Part shown: one piece after another, positions 22,201 to 34,700 of the stretch
Position numbering within the stretch: position 1 is the first letter of the stretch
Layout of the letters: every line of letters begins with the position of its first letter
Origin: Epinephelus fuscoguttatus
Taxonomy: Eukaryota; Chordata; Actinopteri; Perciformes; Serranidae
DNA length: 64,000 bases
Assembly (NCBI RefSeq): GCF_011397635.1
Contig: NC_064754.1
Span: 29,554,543 to 29,618,542 of the forward strand
Direction: 5' to 3'
Translations under genes and position numbers: made by a program
The notes under the pieces: model-generated
What the model was told of the DNA's origin: nothing
Database searches by the model: none
The model's input: the letters and a program-made list of their open reading frames with translations, nothing else

Positions 22201-25200
22201 AAAAAATGAAAAATTTTACTCTTAAGCATAGTTTTAACTGATACAAATTGTCTCATTATTCTTCAGAAGTCAAGAGAGATGTGAGCCAAAATCACAAACC
22301 ATATTATGTTCTGCGTTATTATGCATATGTTGATATGAAAATTAAATCTTGGCATATAATATTATGTTGGCTCAGTGGTTAAAGGTTCAGTGTGGAGTTT
22401 TTTCTTGCGCTAACAAGTTACATTTACATTCATTGTTTACATCCATATTTGCATGCTGTAAGTCTTCTTCATTTCTCGGGAGTGTCAACGCCACCAACTG
22501 TTGATCAGCTTCCTGCCGCTATATCAAATGTATTTGCATATTATCAGCTACAATAGATTTGTCACGTAATCATGTAATTAAACTGTTGCCTTGCTACCCT
22601 TGAAGAATGCTTTTTACTTTTATGAGAAGCGTGGCTTCACATCTGTGGTATTTAATTTGGATCACAGTCTGATGTTTAACGATCAGCGTTCTTTGCCTTG
22701 TTTGGATTGTTACTAACACTCCATATAAACTGGGACAAACTCCAAGAAATCATTAAGACTCAGTCTCACTCTTTTACCTTCCAGAGGTTTGACGATCTGC
22801 AGGCGGTCAGGCAGATAGGACCTGGATCCTCCTGAGGAGCCACAGGAGTGCCGTGAGCTGCCGTTAGAGTAGTTGGTGCCCGTCGATGCTGCTGGACTCG
22901 AGACCAGGCTGTCATTTGGTGTCAGGAAGCCACTGGAGCCCTCGCCCTCCTCGCAGTTTGCTGCCAAGGCATTGAGTTTGCGCTCACGCTCCACATCAAA
23001 GAAAGGCCGCTCAGAGGAATGGTTCTGCTGGCGGGCTGACAGGCTGCGCAAGGCGGCTTCGAGGTCCTGGCCTCCTGGTGTGCCTGGCTGGCCCAGACGC
23101 TTAGGTCCATTAACACTGTGGTGAATAGATGTGACAATGTTTTAGCTGCTTTAATCCTGATGACCTTTAAGTGGGTAAATCATTATCAACTCTTGCTGTG
23201 AAAACATTTCAACGTAGTCAGGAAGGTTTTTAAAATGACCAAATATGCGTATAAAATGATCAAAAATATATCTGTAATTTTGCATGACCTCATAATCAAA
23301 CACACCTGTTGTCCTCTTTGTGAGAATTACTGCAGCTGGGCTTATCTTCCAGTGTAAGGCTGGCATTGTCGGACCCATAGTAGCTGGTTCGAGGGGTGCT
23401 GGTGCAACTGGAGCGAGTGGACGGCGGGCTGGAGCCTGGCAGCCCTGGGGAGTGGCACCGAGAGCGCAGCCTCACAGTTTTGTTCACCACCTTCACTGTT
23501 TCAAACACACGCCACGGATGGTTCCTGTCAGGAGAAAAAAAGGGCGTGAGCAGGCGAAAAAGATTACACACAATCTATATCATTCATCTCAGTAGCAGAA
23601 CATACAACCCATAATGCAATCACTGCATTTTTTTAAACCGCAGTCTGCAAATTGTATGAATTATTATGATGTTAGAAGCAGAGAAGTGCTGTGTATATCC
23701 AGTTTATCACTGAGACACAAGCAGGGCAGCATGTCAGAGGCTAGGAAACAGTTGTAGTTAAATGTACAGGACCACTTTGAGTAAGTTACTTAGACGACTA
23801 AAGGATAGGTATGAGGTTTGCCATTACCAACTTTTATTCCCTTGTGTTTTAAAGTTGCTGCTTTCCATCATGTAACAGACTTTTCAAATCTCTCCATATC
23901 CATATGTTTTGTTTAGTATGCAATATTCTTTACCTTGTAAGCTAGTGGTAATGGAGGAGGGATGCTCTTTGTTGTTTATGCAGGGATGTCACACCCATTC
24001 TGTTTTAAGGGAACACATCCTCAAACTGAATGAGCATAGCAGTTTCAAGTATAACCAACATTAGGGTTAGACTGAGTCCATTAGTTAAAGTCCACATGTC
24101 CACCTGCCCTGATTTATTTCAATGTACTCCCATTCCTTAAGTGATTTTGAATGACGGACAATGTGAGAAATCTGTGATTTTTTAATCACTGGAGCCCAAA
24201 ATCAGTTGTGCACTTGTGGAAAAAAAAACAGATGTGTTCAGTATCTACTTTGTTCTATTCCAGTTGTTAAAAAACATTAAATAACACTGGGGGTTGCATC
24301 ATCTTTGAATTTTTTTTTTAATTTATTTCGTTTGGAAAGTAATATCCTTGGGAATCAAAATAATAAGCTGTACTGCACTAGGACTGTGTGGGTTTGGTTT
24401 GGTTTGATCCGATTTGATTGACAGTTCCCTGGCACTATAAACAAGCAACCCCAAAACTTTAATCATGTCTTCATTGAAATGTTGCTAAATCCAGATTGTT
24501 GGATGGAAATACCGTGACAGAGCAGAGACAAAAACATAAATGCAGACCTCTAATATGAAACACCCAAAAGCATGTTCGCTAATTTTAAGAAGTGATTAGG
24601 AAAATAGGTTTTCAGAGCCTTTAAGACTTCTCGTTCACTATCACAAAATAAAGTGCATTAAAGTGATCCAAAAATCTTAATTCCAACTGCTGTTTCTAAA
24701 GACAACACTCAAATTTGAACCTCAATTTTAGAATTAACTCTTCCTCAGCATTTAAACAAACACAAACAACAACACACACTTTGACTCAGAGCCTGGACCA
24801 ACAGTGTATTTTAAATGAAAACAAATTTATGCTACAGTCATCTAGTTAGCCAGCTGCTTCCTTACACAGTATCCTACAATATCTTTGTTTAGTAGACATG
24901 GGGAGCAAACAGACGAGAAAAAACAAGGTAAGATTTTCTTAAATATGTAGATAGAACTCAGCGAACTCAGCTCAATAAATAAATAACCACATTGTAAAAC
25001 CAGTAAGATACAAATACAATAGACTTGAAGCTAAATTGTTGTTTAAATGAAAAGTAGCTCTTTATGACTACATACAGTTTTGTTTGACAACAGATGTAAA
25101 AGGCTACAACACATTTACTGTGTGATTGTGATTTCACCCCTAACGTTACTTGTGTATTTCTGTCTTTAAGAGGAAGCAGTGTGGTATTGTTGCTAAACAA

Positions 25201-28200
25201 CACAAGCCAAGTGCATGCAGGCCAGCTGAGAACACAGGAGTGCTTGCACTTCAACAAAGCATTGAATCAGCTAATGAAACCATCCAGAAGCTGTCCTCAA
25301 TAAACACCAAACTAAAGAGGCAGGTTCAGGAACTCCAGCACATGGAGAACCAATGGGTGGTGGAAAAGAGTCAACTCCTGCATAGAAACAAAACTACACA
25401 GAGGATACTGGAGCGGAAGTACTTCAAGGCTCTTGATGAGATCAACAGGTTGGAGGAGATTTTGAAGAACACAGAAATCAACAAAGCTTTCCATTACAAA
25501 GAGAATGAAACAGGGGAACCAGTGGAGACACAAATACCTATGGAGCTTATAGACATGCATGAGAGGAGCCAGGAGCAGGAAGTTGTGATAATGAAAAAGG
25601 AAAAGCTGGTTGGAAGGTTCCTGCTGGCGACGAGTAGAGTATTTACAAAAAGAAGATGTACATACTTAGAGCGAGAGACAGCCGAAAATCCAACAGGAGG
25701 CCCAGGAGGTCAGGATCAAGAAGGAGCAGAGGACTGAGAGGAGGTATGTTTGTTTCATTTTAACTTACACTGATTATTTAGCTCACTAGATTCTAACTCA
25801 TCCTTTAAAAGACAAATTTAAATTTACTGTGATGTATCTTCTTTTTTCAGGAGCTTGTTTTGAGGAAAAAGCTTACCTGCTTCCTCTCCTTCATCTCTTG
25901 TCTCAGCTAGATCAGTGATTAACACTGCAGCCTCAGAGGAAATAAAATGTACTAGTTTATTATTAAGTTGTTTATATGTTCATTGTTTGACCAGTGATCA
26001 CAAGATATTTACTTAAAGTATGGAATTATTAGCAGCAACATTTATACCTAAAATATCAACACTAAAAGTCATCCTGCAGAAGAATTGCTCCTGTGAGTGA
26101 TATTATAGATGGCATTATAGTGATGCATCAATGTAGCAGCATTTTACTGCTGAAGCTGGATGAGGTGGCGCTGGTTTATCTGCTTTATAAGGTAGTTTAG
26201 TCCAGTGATTCACAAACTAGGGGTGGTGTCCCCTCCAAAGTGTGACTATATATGTCTAACAGAGTTGTGAGATGATTAATGGGGAAGGACAAAAACAGAA
26301 GAAAAGAAAAACTAAAATCTACTACATAAATTAGTTTTGTTTTGGGTGGCGTTTCTCCCTGTTTTTGTATAAATAGCAGATCATTTTTCCTCTTTGTCAG
26401 CTTAAACAATCTGAGAAGTTTAGAGGGGAAATGTCTAATAACTCACTAACATTGAAGAACACAACATTTCTTCAAGGGGTTTCTGTATTTGCCGAAGAGG
26501 TTAGCAACAGCTGGTTTAATCTCTAATAGCAAGAAGTTTTTGAAAGCTTGTGATTTATGTAAATCACAGTATTTAAAGTAACTAATAACTACAGCTGTCA
26601 GATGAATGTATTGGAGTAAAAAGTACTGCCGAAATTTAGTGAAACAAAAAGTATGAAGTGGCATGAATCGGAAATACTCAAGTACAGTGTCTAGGCACTT
26701 GTACTTAACCTAAATAAATGTAAAGTAAATGTAGTTAGCTGCTAACTATCACGGAGTGTGTGTCCCACTTGGTGTATTTTACTGATGTAAAGACAGTAAA
26801 TATAGCATCTTAAAATAATCTGTTATATCGTCTGTAAATATCACACTTCAATATGAGGCAGTGGTATATTCTTAAGTATTTGTATCAACCTTGGAAAAGC
26901 CAAAAATCCGAACCAAAACACACCACGATTCAAGCAGTAAAGGAAGTCAGTCTGTTGCCTCCCCACATGTCCTGTATACTGTTATGAAAGACATTTTATA
27001 TTCAGCCTCAGCTGTCTATCATATAATCTCAAAGTAAATGGTTTGGGTTAAGGTTTGGACCAACCCTGAGACTGTTAGAGTAAGAGTAGCAGCTTAGTAC
27101 TGCGTCCTATCAGAGAATAGCAACTGTAGTCACTTCGGATTTCCACCAGTTACAACAGATTCCAACAATGACAAGTGTCATGGAGGAGAAAAAAAAGACA
27201 GCCACAGAAAATACCTAAAGCCAGTCCTGCAGCATATCCCACTTTCTGCTGCCCATCTGTGTACTCAGACAAACATGTATTTTCACTGAAACATGGCAAG
27301 ATAGAGTGCTGCCTGCTCAGTCCTCCTGCATCATGATGTCATGTACCTCGAGTGAAACACACAGGGGGTTTAACACTCCAAAGACAGACTGTGAGTTGGG
27401 TTTTTATTGTATATAAACAAGACCAGGCAGGGCATTTAAGCAGCAAGCAAGTCTTGATGACTCACATTAAGTAAATATCCTGGGTTTTACCAGGATAGAA
27501 ATTGAATGTTTAGGGAGAAGTGTAAGAAAAGCCTTCCACACACACACACACACAAAATCAGACTCACTTGTACTCTGAGGGTGCCGGGGTGTCCAGGCCT
27601 TTGCGGAAAGTGCCCTCTATCTCAGCTGCCAGTGAGTCCATGGGGAGGACAGAGGCAAGTGCAGTGTAACGCTGCACCGTGCTGTTGGGTAGGCTCTTAT
27701 TCCGCAGGTTCTTAATGTCCTCTCGGGCCTCGCGGAGCATGTCCTCACACTGCGAGTACTTGTCCCGCAGGTCTTTGAGCTGCAGACAGGGGGAGACATA
27801 TCTGTCAAACTGTAGTACAGGAAGAAAACACTGACCATTCACAACGTCAGGGCTGAGTATTTACATATTATGGCTAAAGTATGCTTCTGCAAGGATACAC
27901 AAAGATAACATGTCTGTGTGGGGAGGCAGAGAAGGGCTTTCTGGGTAACCGTGTGAAGGCTTGCAGAGTAGCTGATTTTCAGATTAACAAGATCTTAACT
28001 ACACATCCTCTGGATCTGCACTACTGTGAGATACAAAGACCTAATCAAACTCACAGACTATGCTTCTATAGTGTGATCTTAGAAAATCAAAAATGCAACC
28101 TCCATAAACAGCACCTCAGTGCACAGGGAAATATTGGTGGAGGTCTAAAAACACTCCACTGTATCTCTGCCCCTTTCTAACAAACATAAGTCATTGCTTT

Positions 28201-28704
28201 TATCCAAGCCTCTAGAAGACTGACAAGAGCTCTGGACGTCTGACTAAGCAATGACAATGCTACCATCAGCCAGTAGCATGTACGTTTAGCTGATATCCCA
28301 CATGCAAAGGCATATAATTCTAAAGTTGAACTTAGGATGCGGTATCTAATTAGTTTCTGAACAGTAGTTTGTTAAATGCCCAAAGTAACAATAAATGAAA
28401 GGATGCTGGCGACACCAGCGCATGTTTGAAGATACAGCAGCATGCTCTAGGTGTCAACACTCTAATTGTTTCTTAAAGGAACACAACACCGAGCTCAAGC
28501 AAGAACGTGTCAGGATCCTATTCCAACTCTTAATTGACTATATTCAGTCAAAGTGTCTTGCCTCTGATCGAAGATTTAACTGGCTTTCACGTGAGGCACT
28601 CAGGTGTTGGTTCAGCTCCTCATTCTCATGGGTCAGCTAGAGGGACACAGAAAAGAAGGTTAGCAGAGTTTACTTGTGAAGTCTAACAGTGTGTGTGCAT
28701 GCGC

Positions 28705-28746
<42 letters not shown>

Positions 28747-31700
28747 CTCACCACTTTGCAACGGGCCTGCAGGTCAACAATCTGAGCCAGCAGTGAGCTG
28801 ATCTCCTCCTGTTGTCGCAGACAGTCCTCGACTTTCCGTGCTAGCTCCTCTGACAGGTCGACTACCTGCTTATTGACAGATGCTGAAACACACAAGTAAC
28901 AGTATGTTAATTCCCCCAGTCACTGATCATCTATGCAAAATTTTCAGTTTGAAAAACAAAACTGTAACACTTACAGAGTTCCTCCACACACACCATCATC
29001 AGCTCTTGTTCTTGCTCCTCATAGTTGGTGGTTTCTGTTGTGAGCTCATTGGCCTGCAGAAATAATGCCGATGTCAAAATGTCACATGTTTAAGACCATA
29101 GTCAATGAAGAATGACATATTTTATCAAACTGAACAACACTATTACATATCTGATCTGTGCCATTATAAGGTACTACATCCCTTTAATGTTTGTTACCTG
29201 AAACATCAAAAGCTAGATTTTATACATTACTTGCCATAAAAATGATGATGAACATTTTTAAGTGTTCTATTTTATGTTATGAATGAGCAACTTTAATTTC
29301 ATTCTGAGTGAGGACTTTGCAGTGGTGCATACCTCTAATCGCAGTTTGCGGTTCTCATCCTCCAAACCCTTCAGTTTCTGCTGCAGGAAGTCATAGTGGA
29401 CAAAGTTGCTAAGAGAGCTGCACGATGCGTTCCTTTTTATTCTACGACAAGAAAAGAAACATTTGACTCTATTAGACATCTTTCCATTTCTCTCACTAGG
29501 AGAAAAAAAGTGACCTGCAGCGTGTACCTAAGCAGAACCAGACAGTTATTAACAGCAAATACCTGAACAAACACGCTTATTTCAACCAGTTATTTTCTAA
29601 CTGAGTGAGTGGGAATAAATGTCCTTAAAAATGTTTAAATAAACTGCTGCAATGAAAGGAAATGAAAGACAACAGTAATGAATCGTGATGATGATTAACT
29701 GATTAACCTGCTGATGGGAAAGAGTTAAGCAGAAAGCTTAGCTGAGAACTTTGAGAGGATCAGAGGAGCCGTTCTGACGTATGTTTACGTACACACAGAC
29801 TCAGCGCACTGATGATCATAAACATTTAGAGACCTAGTTAGATCACTTAATAACTATAGCAAGAAGGCTGTTTTTTATATAATATACATATATAATATTT
29901 TATAATTGTATTTGTTACATTGTAGCAGAAATTATTTGTTTCTGTTCATTTTAAATTAGCAGAACAAAGATAAAGTAGCAGAGTACACCTTGTATGTTGT
30001 TTAAACCCAACAAGCACCGAGTGACATATCAAAAAGCTCTTATTTTGTTATTGAATGGTTAAAGGTTACTCTGTCTGTTTTTAAAGGGAAATAAGATTGT
30101 AGTTTGTCATTGAACAGAGATTAGTTGCATAAATCAAAGTAATTCTCACTCTTCTGAAGGACACAACAAACTAAAACTACATGTTCTCATGAAGCTAAAT
30201 ATCTCAAGCGGCATCACTTCACAACCTCCATATAGTGTTTGTATATGTGTGTAAACTCACGGCGAGTGTGATTCAGCATTCTCGATCTCCTCGGTGCTCG
30301 CATAGAACTGAAGGAGGTCGTCTCGCATCGACAGCTCATGGCGAAGCTGAGCAATCTAGAAAATATAGTGAGCTGATGTGACTTGAGCTCTGCAGACCGT
30401 GTAAGAGACCAGACCGATAACATCACAGATCATATATTTCAGTGTGAATCATGAGGTGTGTTCATACCTCTTCCTTTGCAATTTCAAGCTGTTCGTCTAG
30501 CATTTCATTGCGTGCGGTTATTTCTTGGTTCTGCTTCAGGAGGGACTGACCGATCCGCGCTGCCAACTCGAGATCCCGCTCTTTCTACAAAGTGATACAT
30601 GAATGATATAATGCATTTATTTTATTGAGTGGTAGATTACAATTTGTCAAAACTAGGCAGTTACACAATCACCGTTTGAGTGAGGCAATCACATCTGCAA
30701 GTATGTTTTTTTTTACAGATTTAATTTACTTTCTTTACGATCACAATAACAGAAACAAGAGTGCTAAAAAAAGGGTGACAGACAGTGATGGTCAGTGAGG
30801 CAGATAATTTTAATCCACCATAATCCCATCTCATCTGCTGTGTGTCCCTCTCTTACCTCCTCTAGCAGGTGGGTCACTGCCTTGATGTCATGATACGTCT
30901 TGGTGACCTGGCCCACTCTGTCTGAGCACAGCACTACGGGAGGAGGGAGAGAGAGATTTAATGAATGGAGGAAGAAGCAGAGCTGTGCAACTGTGTAACA
31001 ACAACACCTTGCTGTTTATCATAAGACAGGGGTTATGAGCCGTAACAACTAGCCAATGAGGGAGCTTTCTTCCTCTATTTCTTCCTCTATTTCTATTTTT
31101 CAACCAGCTATTGAACAAGCCAGCAATACTACAATAGAAAATACGACGTTAGAAAAGCACAGTTTTCACTTATTGAGAGAAAAATGTTTGATTTGTTTAA
31201 TATCCAATTTATTAAGTTATGTTATACTGCTGTTTCTGAGCAATTTGCCAAGAATGAACTTGCCAATCAGACATGTCCTGAACTGTAAAGTCTTATTCCC
31301 TGTGATTTTTTATGAAAAAGTTCCTGGTTTTCTGTTGCATGTCTGGATGCACTGCTCTGATGAAAATGGATTAGAGATTATAAATATAAAAAAATGGATT
31401 ATTATCTATAGATTATATAATCATGCAAACACATGAAAAAAATACTCTTGGTTACATTTTTACTCTTTCATATTAACCTGTAAATACACCAACATTACAC
31501 TCAGACAGAAAACAATATTCCCTGTATGAATGAGGCCTGAGTGGATGTTGGTTCTCCTTTAAGTTTCCACAGCTACCGACATGCTGTAGTCCATGTAGTC
31601 AGCCACATACTGATCCTCTTAGCTTGATCCCTTTCAGCCCAGATAAGACACCAATAAGGACCTCGTTCTCCTGGACACCAATATAGCTCATCAGGAGAGG

Positions 31701-34700
31701 CTGCCAGGGCTAAACTGACAAAGTGTTCACACCAGCAGGACATGTACAGCATGGAAGGGATAACAGCAACTGGCTCATGACCTGCAACTTTGTTTACATC
31801 CTGGACAATGCTTTGTTTATGTCCACTTCAAAGTCAATAAGGGTGAAGCAGTGTGGAGGGTCATAGAGTCATCTTCTCAGGTCAGACAGATCTAGTATTG
31901 ACGTAGCTCTTATTTGAAGCCAATGTACTGTACGTAAAGGACTTCGGTTTTAAACAACAACCATGAACTACAACACTATGTTTTGATTTTGTGTTACTTT
32001 TGTAACACTATCTGAAATCACCATGTGTCATGCTTTCTGAGCGGACTTAAGATGCATACTGCCTTTTACCATCTTTACCATCATGGCAAGGCATTTATAT
32101 GGCACATTTCGGCACCCGAGCAATTCAAAAAGCTTTAAATCAAAAATCAAGAGCATCAAGACAAAATGCAAAAGAAATATATCATAAAAGGACATTTACA
32201 GACAATTAAAAATGCCATTAAAGAGCTAGAGAACAGAAAATAAATAATAAAAACAAGACTAAGACAGGTGTAAAATACAACAATTAAAGTTAAAGTGCAG
32301 TGTAAGTAATAAATAAACATTTAATTTCAAGTATGTACAAAATTTGCCTGGACTTGCGTTCAATTCTGAATGACAGTGCATGCCTCTGAACCAAAAAATG
32401 TTGTGTAATCTTATTTTGGTACAGGGCTTAACTGGACTAAAGAGATGGGAAGTTGCCAGACAGCAAAGCAATTAGATCGAGGTCTTTAAATTTGGCCTGG
32501 AAACACAGTGATTGGATAGCTGTATCAGTGTCTAATCATCCTAATGGAAAGAACCTAACCTTGGGCTGAACTGCTGCACTGCACAGTATACTGTAGCTGA
32601 CCATGAATTATATAACATAAATCATGTCTACAGTAGTCTGAGGTGATTTACTGTAAAGATGAGGTCATGTTTCCATGTCCATTATGTAGATTAAAGTGTA
32701 TTGCAAAACCAAAAAGTGTGAGAATCAAAGAGTTTTCCACCAATTACAAATAACTACAATAAGCATCATGAGTCAAAGTCACTCCTGCAACAGTAGAATC
32801 TGGGACATCAAGATGGCAGAAGTGACATATGATGTTGGAAACTCTCTTAATTTAATTTAATGTATTTGAACACTGAATCTCATGGAGATGGACAAATCTT
32901 GCACCACTGGACAAGCCTGCCTCCCAAATGCAGGTCATGGATACTGTCCTTCTAATTTGTTAAATTATTTCATATATTAAATATTTCTGGAATTCTAAAC
33001 GCTCATTTTTAAGACAATGTGGATGAAAAGTCCTAAAAGAATAATAACAAAAAAACTGGACATTTAACATTAACAATTCCAAAACAAACAGACAAACTCC
33101 ACCTGCTGACATAGGTCCTGTTATATGATCGTAAACTCCACAACAGCTATTAAATGGATCCAAAGGTAGAATGATTTTACTGTTTCCAAGATCAAGAATT
33201 AACTTCAAAACTTGACCTTAAATTCAATTTGTGACATTACATTGCTTAAGGCCTATATTTAGCACGGGTGGCTGTAGCGGCAGTCAACTAATAAAGGTCA
33301 GTGGTTCGATCCATGGCCCCTGCAGTCTACATGTCAAAGTGTGCGTGAATGATTATCTGATGAGTAAGTCACACCTTGTATGGTAGCCTCAGCCACCAGT
33401 GTATGATCGTGTGTGTGGATGGGGTGAATCGTGCCTGCAGTGTAAAGCCTTTTGAGAGGTCTACTACAGTCTTAGCTACATCCATGTATGAGTCTTCTTG
33501 CACTCAACATGGCTGATTGTGTAATTACCAAAATACATTCTAGAAATTAACAAAGGGTTAATCAGATAATAGCTCAACTTCCTTAAATCCTAGTGTGCTT
33601 AAAGTGGATTGCAGCACTTGTGCTAAAAGCTGTTTATTAAATGCACTTGAATGAATGTACCCTTTAGCAAGCACCTGAACTGCCCATCCACAAAGTCTCA
33701 CCAGCCAAAATACCTGCTCTATTTCCTCCTGACCTGACTGCCAGAGAGTATCAAGCAGATCAGGGAACATTTGCCAGCTAGAGGTTTTAAGGTTTGGGCT
33801 GAGCTAAATCCAGATAGCCCTGAACTGCTAGTCTAATACTGTACCTACGGATGAACCTTGCTGACTTAGGTGTACTTATGACGTCTGTGATGTTGTGGGG
33901 ATCAGACAGGCATGGATGAGTCCAAGAAAAAGATTCACATTGATCTCCTACTGATCTCTACTGTTATGGAGGTGCAGACTTGACAAGATTGGCAGGAGCT
34001 AAAATATATCTCACAGAGCTTCCTAGTGCTAATCTGTCTGGAAAGTTAATACTCATAAGTATATACACATTTTATGATGGTAACATCAATTTTGCCATAA
34101 AGAATTAGGAGGTGTTATGAATAACATTATCATTGCCAGATCCATTGTTAATACATTAAAAATTACAGCTAGATTTTAGCCTAAAGATGTCAAAATAGAC
34201 ACTTGAACACAATACACAGGATTCGCAGCAACGTGTACACGCGCACTGAAAATATATCCAATTTATTTATCCTATTGCATAACAGAGAAGCCAGGAATTG
34301 GTTTTGTTTGAGCGTCTTTTTTCTGGAGTGGTGCCTGTGTCGCAGTATTCGTGCGGGTGCCAGCCACATGCCCATGTAGACAAAGAACGCCCGATACAAA
34401 TGAGAAATAGAGGAGACTTCCTGCTCACATTACCTGCTCTGTTAAAGTAGAACATCAGTGCATGCACCTTTTTTAATCTTAGATGTACAACCATGTAGAA
34501 CATATACATCAATTTGAAAAATACTGTAACAAGATTGAATTGTGCCAATACAAACTCGTCTTTGCTATAGGCCAACACCCTGAAATGATCTTATTTATGG
34601 CACATATTATTTGATATGCATCAGAAGTCTGACACTGCATCAGAGGAAAAGCCAAAACAACTAACAATACTGGACTGAAACTAGGGCAGCAGCATAGTTA

